A stretch of DNA of 64,000 nt from Bryoerythrophyllum caledonicum (lineage: Eukaryota; Streptophyta; Bryopsida; Pottiales; Pottiaceae): positions 6,526,291-6,590,290 of the forward strand of contig OZ020515.1 in the NCBI GenBank assembly GCA_963971425.1, read 5' to 3'. A model generated the notes under the pieces. That model saw nothing but the letters and a program-made list of their open reading frames with translations. It was not told the origin of the DNA and ran no database searches. Both the position numbers and the translations under genes were made by a program. This document shows, one piece after another, positions 1 through 10,709 of this stretch. The first letter of the stretch is position 1. Each line of letters opens with the position of its first letter.

Positions 1-1
1 T

Positions 2-454
2 ATTACTAGAGGAGATGTCACACCTGAAGATGAGGAGCCTGAACCTTTCTGTGGCCCACGTTCAAGCAGACCGAAGGTCGCTTTGAATCCATGGCGAGAC
101 ATCATTTCCAGATCTTGGGTCCTTCTCCGTCCATCTGACCCTGAGAGTTATCATGTCTGGTTAGGGAGAGCGCAATCAGCAGTCAATAGAGTAGTTGGTG
201 ATGAGCAATATGGAATGTTTATTATTCAATTTTGGGAGCCAAGAAATGCGTTCAAGAACCACAAGAAGAAGTACGAGGATTGTTGATCGGAGACGTGGGT
301 TCCGGAGAAACGACGTCCGGTGCATGTTCATGTTGATTCCGTCGTATTTTCTTCTTGGTCAAGTACATTGAACCCTCAGACTCAAACAATTCCACGGAGG
401 GACCGAATAGCAGCAATGACAAACCTTGAAGCTACAAACACGGCGGATCCTTGA
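2..454 (+). pseudogene. C-terminal fragment of an unidentified plant-type protein, one in-frame stop
   Basis: The frame is open from the window edge, stops at a TGA at 284-286, and continues in the same frame for 55 more codons to a TGA at 452-454. The text around the stop (KKYEDC, stop, SETWVPEKRRPVHVHVDSV) reads as one continuous domain. From memory, a Trp usually follows YEDC in plant transposon-associated proteins of this kind, so TGG to TGA is the likely change; that is recall, not a search. The fragment contains a VWLGRAQSAV segment and a closing stretch RIAAMTNLEATNTAD. The N-terminal part lies outside the window. Its function is unknown, and a transposon-derived origin is only a guess. 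Confidence 0.4.
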
Positions 455-520
455 GTTCAAAGACTAGACGACCTATCGATCCTCAGGCGATATCCTATAT
501 CGACCCTAAGTCTAGAAGAT

Positions 521-1057
521 TGGAAGATCTATCGATCCCTACTCTATCTGAATGTGTAAGATTTCACATCCTAATACATACGATATTGAATCGCCTATTG
601 TTGTGATAAAAATTCTTTAGTGAATCAATCCTCTTTGGAAAAGCCTTTTGTGCCTACTGGGACCGATTGTATGTTACATTTGTTGGGTGCTTCTGAGTGT
701 AGGAGATAGGAAGATCTATCGATTGCACCTATACCAGCATGTGTCTGATTTGCGTATCTTAATACATACGGTTATGAATTTGCCTATTGTTGTCATAAAT
801 TGTCTTTAGTGAATTAGTCCAAGAGATAGGAAGATCTATCTATCCCTCCTATACCAGCATGTGTCTGCTTTGCGTATCTTAATACATTCGGTTATGAATT
901 TGCCTGTTGTTGTCATGAATTGTCTTCAGTGAATCAGTCCAAGAGATAGGAAGATCTATCTATCCCTCCTATATCTGCATGTGTTAGATTTCTACATCTC
1001 AATTTATTCTATCATTGATTTGCCTGTTGCTATCATGATTTATCTTTAATGTCTTGG
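521..1057. repeat. 120-bp tandem repeat, four diverged units
   Basis: Four related units begin with (A/T)GGAAGATCTATC near 521, 709, 829 and 949. Each continues through a CATGTGT segment, an AATACAT-type segment and TTGCCT(A/G)TTG, and most end in GTGAAT(C/T)AGTCC. The last three are spaced exactly 120 bp apart. The first is separated by an extra 65 bp carrying a CTACTGGGACCGATTGTATG block, which recurs in altered form near 1081-1105. No coding function is seen. Confidence 0.75.
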
Positions 1058-2359
1058 CCTTTTTTTAAATTGCTTGTTGTGTCTACTGGATCCGACTGTA
1101 TGCCACATTTGTTTCCTACCGGATTGTTCTCGCATGTACTACTAGCATGTCCCCCTTGATCTGATTTGGAACATCATCAGTTGTTTTTTAAAGGATCCAT
1201 TCACCCTTATTTATCATCAGTTATTCTTTCCTCATACTTTTGAGGGATTCACTTCCAAGTTCTCTAGGTACAGTTGGTCACATCGGAAGATCCTCCTATA
1301 TGTGAATGCAAGGGCACATGGTACCATTTCACACCCATTAATGTTTCCTACGCTTCTTCCATAAAGCTCCTTCCTTTTAGAAGAATTTCACCATCTTCGA
1401 TTTCTTCGATAGATCTCCCGATGCACCTTTGTGCCATATTTTCTGCACATTCTCTTGATGACTCAATCTAGACTTTGACCATTCTGGACTATTCAAAGTC
1501 TAGATTTAGTTAAATGTGGCATCCCTACATTTCAAAGAGTCTTGTTTGTGGTCTTTTAAATGTTTCAATATTAGATTCGTTTGTCCTTCAAAAATCTTGA
1601 TTTTTCCATATTATTTTTATTCTTTATATCTTGATTTTTCCAAATTCATCAACTTTGAATTGGTGTAAACCTTATTATTGTCCATTTGCATCATCTTTCA
1701 AATACATATTTAGGGGAAAAAAAAGAATAATATGCTTAACATAAGTCCTTTTTTGTTTTGACGGGATAGCTACAGTGGTTGCAATGGAAGGAGAGTGGTG
1801 GCAATTTTGGTTTTTCAAGGAGGTGGGTGGTGGAAACATGTGGCAATTGAGAGAGTGGAATGGAAGCAATTAGGCTCCAAGAAAAGAAAAAAATGAAACT
1901 CCTATACCCAAAGGAATCAACTAACATGATGGTATGTTAGAGTTAGAATCTGCAATACTCTAACACTATGTGAAGTCAGAATGTGGTGATCCATGTAAAG
2001 CAAAAAAAAATTTTAAATAAAATGAATAATTTTAAGTGCTTCGAACACTATAATATTTCATTTCAAATTATAAAAGCTTATAATTTATTTTTTTAATATG
2101 CTGCTCGACAAGTTTGAATTGATAGGCAACGGTTAAAGCCAAAAATAAAACAATTTTTTCCTAACTATAGTCATTGCACTGAAATAAATAGTTTGAACTC
2201 CTATTGGTGTGCAAATGCCATTAAAATTTAGGTGTTCACATCGTTGGTAAAATTTATTGGAAAAAAATACACATTACAATATTGAAGACACATAAACTTT
2301 ATAATCAGTAATACATATATGTTTCCGTATTAAAAAATACAGAATTTTAGTAGTTACTT
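1058..2359. other. AT-rich stretch with no recognisable gene
   Basis: Only short open frames occur, none with recognisable domains. The stretch may include the unrecognised 3' flank of the neighbouring Harbinger copy, but I saw no convincing terminal inverted repeat. Confidence 0.5.
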
Positions 2360-3751
2360 TCATTCACTAGTTGTTGAATGCCCTTCTAAACTCCATAAAT
2401 GTTCAACAATGGCATGTCTTATAGCCAAGGCCTCATCAGTAATAACTCTTCGACTTCTAAACTGTGGGACTCTTTCATCATGATAACCTACAAGTGGAAG
2501 TTCCTCATGAACAACATCTCGCCTATCGAGCATCATATTATGCAAAATACAACAACAGTAAATAATCTTTGGCACCATGGTAACGTCTACTGTATGCATA
2601 GTTCTTTTCAATATGCGCCACACTCCCTTCAAGATGCCAAAAGATCGTTCAACACACATTCTTGTGCTTGAATGTTTGAAGTTGAATTGATCATACATTG
2701 AGGCTAAATTGTAGCCCGGTATTGGAATTAGCATCCATGTGCTCTGAGTATAACCCGCATCTCCAATTAACAATTCGGGAATAAGAACCCTGCCAATGAC
2801 TCGAGGTCTTCCATTCAATTGATCACCACGATCTACCAAAGCTTTGAAGCCAGAATTTGAAAAGACTCGTGCATCATGGACCACTCCTGGGAAGCCCGCA
2901 AAAATATCTAAGAACCTTGTATCAGAATCGACAATAGCTTGTAGAGTGAAACTGTAATTTTTATCCTTGTCAAAAAAATTAGTGGCCCGCTCATTACCAG
3001 GTAAGTCGACTTGAATATGAGTGCAATCAATGGCTCCTCATACTTGTGGAATTCCGTGTTTTGCCTCAAAGTTTGCCTTCACTCTTTCCAATCCTTCAGC
3101 AGTTGGCCATGATAAATGATGACGAGCACGATTTACAATCGATCGTACAAAATTGGATACGGTCTTTGATGCAGTGGAATTTGCAACACCAAACATCTCT
3201 CCAACTGTAGAAAGAGAATCTCCAGTGGCCAATCTCCGAATGGCTAATGCGACTTGTCTGGTAACCTCTAATTTTTTATTTGGTATATTCTTAAGACCAA
3301 ATGGAGGATTCTTTTCAAGATCCACCCTAACCAATTCAGTGATGTAGTAAAAAGTAGAAATTGACACCCGAAAAAACTCCTTGAATCTCTCTGGATCATC
3401 TCTCAAAACATACCCAAAAAATTGGTCCCACCAATGTGTACTTCTAGGTTTGATATACCAATGTCCCCAATTGATGCCATTGAGCTCGCGAATAGTCAAC
3501 TTTGTAGAAGCCAATAAACAATATATGTCTTCTTCGTCAAATATTGCTTGAGCCGTGTATTTTTTAACTACACTTTCTTGAAGCAATGGAAAAATCGAAG
3601 ACGAAGAATCAATAGAGCTACAAGTTGTAGAATGGTGAGAACTCCGCCTTCCAAAATCACTTAAAGCATCTAAGTTTAGCTTCAATGCCCATCCAATAGA
3701 GATTAAAGCACCAGCCATATGACAAAATCGCGCGCTATGGTCCATTGCCAT
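2360..3751 (-). pseudogene. PIF/Harbinger transposase, one nonsense codon
   Basis: This is the DDE transposase of a PIF/Harbinger DNA transposon, which would cut and rejoin element ends in the nucleus. Reading right to left, the N-terminal part holds a helix-turn-helix-like region (TRQVALAIRRLATGDSLSTV, then a serine/threonine-rich recognition segment). The DDE_4-type core follows: first Asp in GAIDCTHIQ, second Asp in GDAGY, and the catalytic Glu in ERSFGILKGVW. All three acidic residues are present. An in-frame TGA at 3038-3040 sits directly before GAIDCTHI, where the family normally has Trp, so a single G-to-A change broke the gene. The frame is otherwise open from 3751 to 2360, about 460 codons, near the usual length. 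The second (Myb-like) Harbinger ORF and the terminal repeats were not found. Confidence 0.85.
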
Positions 3752-4552
3752 CTACATATACAATGGTGTTATAAATTTAATTTTCTATCTCCACTAAATT
3801 TAAAATTACTTTGATATTGTTTGAGAACAAAATAAAGCCATAATACAAAACATCAATAGTTTTTTACCTTACAAAGCTTGAGGTAGAGCTCCAAATGAAA
3901 ATGCTCCCAAATAGGTTTGCTCCAATAATCCCTGCATTCATCCATGAAAATCACAAAAATTCCACTCTTTTGGGCCATCAGAAAAATCACCACCTCAAGC
4001 ACTCTTTTGGGCCACTAAAAAAATCACAAAACATGCACTCTTTGGGCCAACAAAGGACTGTTTAAAAAAAAAACTAAGTAAGCAGCCATCATGTTGAAGG
4101 AGAGCAACACAAACCTGACAAAATCAAGTGCAAAAAGGAGTCTGTCATATGGAAGAAGGCTCTTATGGGTGAGGTTCGTAAGGAAAAGATGGGAGAAGAA
4201 GAAATGGTCACATAGAACACGTTCCCATGAGATATGCCCAGTCAACGAGGTCAGAAAATTCTTTGTGGCTTTCCCACCTTAATTGCGAGCCATCAATGAT
4301 CTGACCAATCTGCAACCAAATTAGCATGACGGGTATTTACATGGAAGAACTTGAATGGGATCACCACCTCAACTGACATGTTGGGAAGCTACAGTCTTTT
4401 GGATGGGATGGGAGGAGCATGGAAACTCGCCCTAAGTCCGAGCGTGGGATATCCTGTCAAATCGGTTTCAAACAAAGATATTTGCAGTCAATACCTGTTA
4501 TGGCAGCGTTATGGGACCACCAACACAAACTCTAGCAAAGGAGTTTGTTGGC
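3752..4552. other. No recognisable gene
   Basis: This intergenic stretch lies between the Harbinger pseudogene and the MITE. The small open frames here show no domain and no conservation with other parts of the window. It may contain the 5' end of the Harbinger element. Confidence 0.5.
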
Positions 4553-4556
4553 TTAA

Positions 4557-5483
4557 CCCCTAAAGGACCAGAGTCTCCTTCGGGGGGATTTCTAATTTTG
4601 GGCAGGTTCCTAAAATTTGAAAAAAAATCCTTTTTCTCTGAAATTTTTATTCTAGATTTCCTTTGATAAGAGTTTCGTGGACATATTTTTATTTTATTTT
4701 TTGGATTTGTGGTTGGAAAGTTAGTACCACTTAAAGCCAAAAGTAGGGACACCGGGCACCTCCAAAAATTTTGACAAAAGTTTCTATTGACATTGGGATT
4801 TTTCGCACATATAAAGAATATTTCCTTTTCCGGAAATTTTCAAAAAAAATTCTTGTCTTTAGTGTAAAAAGGCAATATATTCCAAGTCAAATATTTTCAC
4901 ACAGTGTCGGGCAACGGGGGAAAAAAAACTTCATCTATTCTACATAAAACCTAGAGATCTTCATATTTTTCACTTTTTATTTTTTCAACAACAATATGTG
5001 GTGAAAATCTTCTTAATGACCGTTTGGATTATCATTTGAATACATACGTAGTTCACAAAAAAATAAAACGTGAAATGACAATTTTTGAACCTCCACTCCT
5101 TGCACACTTGTTTTGAATATGCTACACCCCTTTTTTACCTCTAAAAGTTGGTGTGTTGGGAAATAACATCATGCTTAAGACTATGGTAAAAGATTTAGAC
5201 CTTGTACAATGCAAAATTTTGATACAAAGTGAAGTCAAAGTCTGCTGATCTACTCAACGCAGGGAAGAAAATGAACCATTGTTTTGACTTTAAACACTAA
5301 AATCTATCAATCTGTGCAACGGATTGCAACCAAAATTTGACGGCATGTTTATATAGAAGTCTATTTTAAGATCTTACGGTTGAAAATCCAAAATTCACTT
5401 TAAAATGTGATTTTCATGTCTCTTTTTGGTAGTGGCAATTTTGGACTGGTTTTAGAGCAAAAGTGGTTGTGGTTCTTTAGGGG
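4557..5483. mobile_element. TTAA-flanked MITE, copy 1 (927 bp)
   Basis: The element begins CCCCTAAAGGACC and ends GGTTCTTTAGGGG, a 13-bp inverted repeat with one mismatch, flanked by TTAA at 4553-4556 and 5484-5487. It shares its ends and several internal blocks with the copy at 13365-14513, including the stretch after the left end containing CCTTCGGGGGGATTTC and the ATCTTACGGTT block near the right end. No transposase is encoded, so it is non-autonomous. TTAA duplications and CCC-starting ends are the signature of the piggyBac superfamily; that assignment is inference. Its right end touches the 5' end of LINE N1. Confidence 0.8.
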
Positions 5484-5533
5484 TTAATTTCCTCTGTGGG
5501 CATATTTTTCTAAGTCATGGCGAACTTTGAGTA

Positions 5534-5543
5534 GAGCTCCGTA
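5534..5543 (+). promoter_or_regulatory. Conserved 5'-end box GAGCTCCGTA (N1)
   Basis: The same ten bases occur 45 nt from the 5' end of N3 (15784-15793) and 33 nt from the 5' end of N4 (62157-62166, minus strand). Internal promoters close to the start are usual in LINEs, so a core promoter or 5'-RNA role is plausible. That function is inferred only from position and conservation. Confidence 0.35.
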
Positions 5544-6387
5544 ATTCCTGGTGAGGAGGGGTAAGGGACTTAGTCTCAGAGAGGGAAGGCACAAACAACA
5601 GGAGGTTGTTGGCCCTATTGCACGTCCATTGTGTGTTTTCAAATCTGAGGGGTAGGTGAGGTTGTTTAGATACATGTGTTGGCAAAGAATGCTAAAAACA
5701 CTAGATCTGCAAGAAGGGACGGTGTTAGAGTTGGTGAGAAAGTCTGAGTGGTGTTACATCTGGAGTAAGGGAACACATGTATTGGCGCACGGATCCTTAC
5801 CTCTCACACACCTCCATAGTAGATCTGAGTTAGATCTAGCAAAGGATACCGAAACTGAACGCCTCGCCCGTGAGTCCCACTACCCCTCCAATCCAGAATC
5901 CGACACCAACATTGAGAGCAACAAGGAGCCAAGACGGCAGCACTGCTCCCACCACAACAACGCCCTTCACCACCCACATGCTACCTCTTACCTTACCTTC
6001 ACCTTGCTGCTTTTTCTTCATTTCATAGTTGTTAGTTTCACAGTTGCACAATATCCTCTTTGAACCACATATATATTACACAATAGTACTGATATCATTT
6101 GCTTAAGTCATTGGTACACTAGATTTGGAGGACATCACTGCAGAACAACCTCTGGAGCGAAGCACGACAAAATACGACCCACAGATCTACTCCTAGGCAG
6201 CAACGTCACGTCAAAACAAGCCACTTCTACCCACCTCTATATCTTTTTTGCAATAGACACTGTGATTTCTAACAACACATTGCACCACACCACACACACA
6301 CATACACTAACTATAGTACACCTAAATCTCACCTAAATCACATAAAACTTAACGACCTAACCCTAAAAAACTTCACTAAGTTCGTGT

Positions 6388-6410
6388 GTGTAGATCGCAC
6401 ACGGAAGCGC
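6388..6410 (+). promoter_or_regulatory. Conserved leader box GTAGATCGCACACGGAAGCGC (N1)
   Basis: A GC-rich block inside an AT-rich leader. Matching blocks lie at 16681-16695 (N3), 35139-35153 (N5) and 61270-61285 (N4, minus strand), each followed within about 30 nt by a CAGATCT motif. It is probably a functional RNA or DNA signal, since the surrounding leader is much more diverged. The role is unknown. Confidence 0.35.
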
Positions 6411-6852
6411 TCGCAAATTTCTCCAGATCTGGATCAACCTACGCAGCAGCAACAAAGAAACACATCATTAGCACCGGAGCAAACGACAACACCTGGAGGT
6501 GGCGCGCGACAAGAGATCAGCAGATCAACAACAACATTACACCAGCAAGCCCCTCTCAAACGCACAAAAAAGAAGGTAAGTACACTCATCAAACCTCTAG
6601 CTCTCCCCATAACCTCCCCCCTACACATTCACAATCTTTCTCCCTCATACCTCTCATCCCCCTCCTCACAGCCTCCCACCTCTTCCTCACAGCCTCCCAC
6701 CTCCTCTCAACACACCTCACCTCTCTACCCTCCCCCGAACCACCCCCCTCTCCCCCTCTCCCTCTCCCTGTAAACTCCCCGTTATTCCCCACTCTCCCTC
6801 CCCCTAACACTCCCTCCCGATCTCCCACCCCCTTCCTTTCCGGAGCCCCTCC

Positions 6853-7700
6853 CTCACTGATTACAGCCCCCCTCAAACCCCTCTCCCCCTCTTCCTCCTC
6901 CTAAATCCCCCCCAGCTCCCAACTCCCCTCCCCGACTCCCCACCCCCCCTCTCTCCAAAATCCCTTGCCAACTATCTATAGTCTCTTCCCTGACTCTCAC
7001 AGTCTCTCCACCAAACCTCACAGACACTCCCCAGATCCGAATTACCCCCCCCCCCCCGAATCCCACACTCACAACAATCTACCACAATCTTCCTCTCGCC
7101 TCCTGCAAATCTCCCCCACCCCTCGTAACTCCTCCCAGACCTCACTTCCCCAAAACCCAAACCCCCACTCACACAAATCCCCTTATTACAGCCCCCCCTC
7201 AAACCCCTCTCCCCCTAAAACCCCCCCAGCTCCCAACTCTCCCTCCCCGACTCCCCACCCCCTCTCTCCCCGAAACCCCTCCCCAACTGTCTACAATCTC
7301 TTCCCCGACTCTCACAATCTCTCCACCGAACCTCACAGACACTCCCCAGATCCGAATTACCCCCCCCCCAAATCCCACACTCACAATAGTCTACCACAGT
7401 CTTCCTTTCGCCTCCCGCAAAACCCCCCACCCCTCGTAACTCCTCCCAGACTCCACTTCCCCAAAACCCAAACCCCCACTCACACAAATCCTCTGTTGAT
7501 CACAGCCTCTTCTCCAAACCCCTCTCCCCCTCTCCCTCCCCTTGAAATCCTCCCCTTCTCCACTCCTCCTCCCTCTAACACCCTCCCCGACTCCCCACTC
7601 CCTCCCTCCCCGGAGCCCCTTCTCAACTGTCTACAATCCTGCCTGCTCCCCGGTCCCCGATCCCGATAGACACGCCCCAGATCCCCACAGAAACTCCCCA
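6853..7700 (+). repeat. Pyrimidine-rich tandem repeat of about 315 bp
   Basis: Two long units and a partial third start near 6853, 7181 and 7492. Each opens with TTACAGCC- or TCACAGCC-type text followed by CAAACCCCTCTCCCCCT. They share the block (C/T)CTCACA(G/A)TCTCTCCACC and the block CACAGACACTCCCCAGATCC. Strand composition is extremely C+T rich with C runs up to 14. Frames are not preserved between units, so this is leader sequence and not a protein. Confidence 0.7.
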
Positions 7701-7974
7701 ACCGACTACAGCGTCCCCCTCGCCTCCCGCAGACCCCTCCCTACTGCTCACAACCCCTCTCAGACCTCACACCCCCAGAACCCTCACGTACACACACCCC
7801 CGCCTTCAAACCCAAACCTCTGCACACACATATCCCCCCCCTCAATCCCGAACCCTCACCCACACATCCTCTCCCACAATCCCAAACCCTCACTCACACA
7901 CCCTCCTTCCCTCAAACTCTACTCCTAGAACCACTACCACCCTAACCAGAGCTCTCCAGAGAGTCGTTAACCCC

Positions 7975-8135
7975 CCTCCCCCTACGACCCCCCTTCAACG
8001 ACCCTCCTAAACCCCTGCGACCTCCCAACTCCTACTGCGACCTCCCCCCTCCCTCCACAACCCCCCTTAACGACCTTCCTCCCCCCCTGCGACCTTCCTT
8101 CCCCTCCTAAGACCTCCTCCTCTCTCCTGCGACCT
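7975..8135 (+). repeat. Interspersed GCGACC / ACGACC repeats upstream of ORF1 (N1)
   Basis: Short motifs (T)GCGACCT or ACGACCC recur every 12-30 bp in CT-rich text. The same motif array sits just upstream of ORF1 in N5 (about 36425-36720) and N4 (about 59880-60130, minus strand). In N3 it occurs at 17236-17507, where it is expanded into 21-bp units. A conserved position in all copies suggests a leader function such as protein binding or RNA structure. Confidence 0.5.
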
Positions 8136-8295
8136 TCCTCTATCTCTAAATCCCCTATCTCTCAGCTTAAAACACCTCTCCTACTCCAAAACTCCATCTT
8201 CTCCAATAACTAACACTAAACTAGCACTAAAATACCACCACTTAGACACAAACAAACTAACTACAGCAGTTGTATTAGAAAGAAGTGGAACTAAC

Positions 8296-9943
8296 ATGGC
8301 AGGAACGGCAAGAAAAAACTTATGCCAAGACTTAGAGATGGTGGACCAAACGGACGTAAGCCCCAACCTCACCACGAAATCAAAGACACCAAGAGGCAAA
8401 GAAGGCGGAGCCAGCAGTAGCAAGAAAAGCAAAAGGTCCAACACCATTGAAGGTAAGTCCACTAAACCCTCTTTTACCACTCACAAATTTTGGATGGGGT
8501 TTGAGGCCATGGAAGCTCTTGCAAGGGAAGAAGGAGCTGAAGAGCTCTTTAGCGGTGAATCAATGGCGGACATGATAACTAGAGGACTCAAAGAAGAAGA
8601 GGCCGAGGAGGCCCTCGACGCGCGGGTGGCCTTCTCTCAAATCCCTCAAGTGTTGTATCCCATGGAGGTAAAGAAAGATATGGTCAAACAACACTATAAC
8701 ATTACGCAACTTTCTTGCGAAGTCAAGACAAATGAATCCACGGGTTTATCTCTTGACTTCCATATTGCCGTTCATTTTGAAATTCCTAATACACCCATAA
8801 TGTATGACACGGCTAAGAATATGATTGTGAAAAGATTGGAAAAAATGAACATCATGCTTGGCACCGATGTCTACGACCCACTATACATATCATGTTTTAG
8901 CATTAAACAAGGGAAAACAAAGGGAGTTTGGGCGGGAAGCTTTAAAGTACATCTCCTTAAACCCAAATATGATGAACTTGCATTGCTCAAAGGTCTTAGA
9001 TTGTTCATTTTAAACATTGATGGTCAAGATGTTGTTGGCAAAGTATGCAAGACTTTTAACAACCTCTCTAAAAGTTCTAACCTCTCCGTGAAAGTGAAAA
9101 GTGAGTGTCTAGTGGCGATTTCAGCTCAAGCGGTGTTTGAAGAAATCCTTGGGCATAGTTTTGCACAAGGGCATGACTATGAAATAAACGATGTGCGAAA
9201 GGTATCTGGTGAATCATGGGCATTCATCATAGCCTCAACACCAACACAAGTGAAGAACATGATCACCAACCGCATCATAGTGCAAAACAAAGTCATACTC
9301 CCAAGACAAGTTATGGACACCAAAGGACCAAATGGAGTAATCGAGACAAAGGCAAGGAAAAAAGCTCTAACCCTTACCCTTTCTTCTCTTCCTATCACTT
9401 TGAACACCATGAACACCTCACAAGAAATTTACAAGATCATGGGAGCCCTTAACTTAAGAGGAAATTTGGTACCATAGAGAGAGAGACAATTACCACAATG
9501 GAAGTTGCAATGTACTTTGTGCTAACCCCATTGTATATAGAACTTTTGTGAAAAAGACCCATATGATAGATGGGAATTATGTGGACTTCTTGCCACATCC
9601 AAGGAGCTTGGAAGGACTACACCCACCTACCGCCAACGCCATCAAAGACTTTGGATTTGATGACATCAACACCGCCCTCATCAACACAATCACCACATTC
9701 AACGTCCAAGCCCCCCCATCATCACCCCTCTATTGCACCACGGTGGAAGTGGCAAAAATGATTGAAGACAACAACAACAAGGTGATCCAAGCAAATAAAG
9801 ACTACACCGACATGAAGCACAAAGAACTCAAGCTCCACATGAAAGACATCCAAGCAACAATGTTTTCACTAGTGCAAAAGATGTCCGCCGTGACCAGTAA
9901 ATCCAACTTGCCACTACTCCAAGACAAACCGCCAAACATGTAG
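8296..9943 (+). pseudogene. ORF1 protein of LINE N1, frameshifted
   Basis: This is ORF1 of the LINE, which in other LINEs is an RNA-binding protein of the ribonucleoprotein particle. It starts at ATG 8296 (context CTAACATGG), as the N2 copy does (GTARKN). A basic Ser/Lys-rich N-terminus of about 55 residues leads into the conserved core beginning KFWMGFEAMEALAREEGAEE. An extra G near 9460 shifts the frame: the first frame ends at 9477 just after GALNLRG, and the correct frame resumes and reaches TAG at 9941-9943. The intact N2 copy reads through this point (GALNVREIWFHRE), which shows the error directly. The tail region is a predicted coiled coil (IEDNNNKVIQANKDYTDMKH). Comparison with N5 suggests about 540 residues when whole. 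Confidence 0.8.
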
Positions 9944-10673
9944 TGACTAAAGATCACACGGTAAAATCCATTTACCACCTCTTTACTCCCCCCACGACAC
10001 TATGGAGTAGAAAGTATAGAATAGCACAAATACCTTCATACCTTAGCTACATACAAATACTTGCATTAAAAAAATACATACATTGTATTAGATGTTATCT
10101 TAAATACAAAAAACAATATTCTATTAGACCTCACAAGTATTTATACCGTATTAAAAAAACAAAACTACACATACTCCATAAAACATACAAAAAATTTGAG
10201 TCAATACTATACTACAAAACAAATACTTGTACAAATACTAGTACATATGTTGATGCATATACTAGTACATGTACAGATACAAATACTAATATGTATACTG
10301 GTACCTATACTGGTATGTATTTTAATACAGATATGTATACAAATACTGGTACACGCACTAGTACGAATACTGAAACAAATACTGACATACATACCGGTAC
10401 GTATACTGGTACGTATACCAGCACAAATACAGATATATATATTGGTACGTACACTAATACAAACACTGATACTAATACGAATACTGATGAAAATACCAAT
10501 ACGAATATTGATACGTGTACTGACACGAATACCAACACGAATACTGATACAAATACCAGGACAAATACTGAGGCATATACTAATACAAATATACGTATGA
10601 ATATCAATATAAAAACAAATAAAACTACATATACACACACAAAGACAAACACACAACATCAACGAAACACACA
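9943..10673 (+). pseudogene. ORF2 N-terminus of N1, cut by N2
   Basis: The frame follows ORF1 with a one-base overlap (ATGTAGTGACT) in the -1 frame. It has no ATG until deep in the repeat region; the nominal first codon is GTG. It begins TKDHTVKSIYHLFTPPTTLW, almost the same as N2. After about 85 residues it becomes a low-complexity Thr/Asn/Tyr/Asp array, and it ends at QHQRNT where N2 is inserted. In the other copies this motif continues (Y)IYTHTYKDEYIQS, so N1 is interrupted and not terminated here. The enzyme domains of N1 are outside the window. Confidence 0.7.
10215..10610 (+). repeat. Degenerate 12-bp array TATACTGGTACG, coding Tyr/Asn-Thr repeats (N1)
   Basis: Units such as TATACTGGTACG and AATACTGATACA repeat in frame and encode strings of YTGT, NTNT and YTDT. 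Every element here has one or two such arrays in the N-terminal part of ORF2. They look like an expanded dodecamer, or a hexamer with third-position drift. The antisense strand gives Val/Ile-rich shadow frames. Confidence 0.7.
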
Positions 10674-10684
10674 AAGAAGAAGAA

Positions 10685-10709
10685 CGCCGGTTCCCGAAGG
10701 GAACCGGCG
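10685..10709 (-). other. 3'-terminal hairpin of N2
   Basis: A perfect 11-bp inverted repeat (CGCCGGTTCCC and GGGAACCGGCG) encloses a 3-nt loop and is followed in element direction by (TTC)n. The same hairpin, with changes, ends N3, N4 and N5. In stringent LINEs the reverse transcriptase recognises a 3' stem-loop plus a short repeat tail, and that role is inferred here. Confidence 0.8.

Larger units (their letters stand above)
5488..8295 (+). other. 5' leader (UTR) of N1
   Basis: These 2.8 kb have no conserved protein. They align by eye with the leaders of N3, N4 and N5 in discrete blocks: GAGCTCCGTA near the start, CGCACACGGAAGCGC at 6396-6410, a CAGATCTGGATC block just after it, a pyrimidine-rich tract at about 6600-8160, and GCGACC repeats just before ORF1. 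A splice-donor-like GTAAGT occurs at 6576-6581, at the same relative place as 35352-35357 in N5. Whether the pyrimidine tract is an intron is unknown. Confidence 0.7.
5488..10673 (+). mobile_element. LINE N1: leader, ORF1 and start of ORF2, interrupted by N2
   Basis: This is the outermost copy of the LINE family. Its 5' end is placed near 5488 because the GAGCTCCGTA box and the text after it match the full-length 5' ends of N3 and N4 at a similar distance from the start. It runs through the leader, ORF1 (frameshifted) and the first part of ORF2. It stops abruptly at 10673, inside the QHQRNT segment of ORF2, where the inverted 3' end of N2 begins. The rest of N1 should lie to the right of the window, beyond the 5' end of N2. 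The exact 5' boundary is uncertain by about 20 bp because a MITE ends there. Confidence 0.8.

Noticed and set aside
1274-1471. 65-codon open frame
   Set aside because: No recognisable feature; expected by chance in this composition.
4091-4282. Small basic open frame as a gene
   Set aside because: Short, no domain, overlaps another frame, no sign of conservation.
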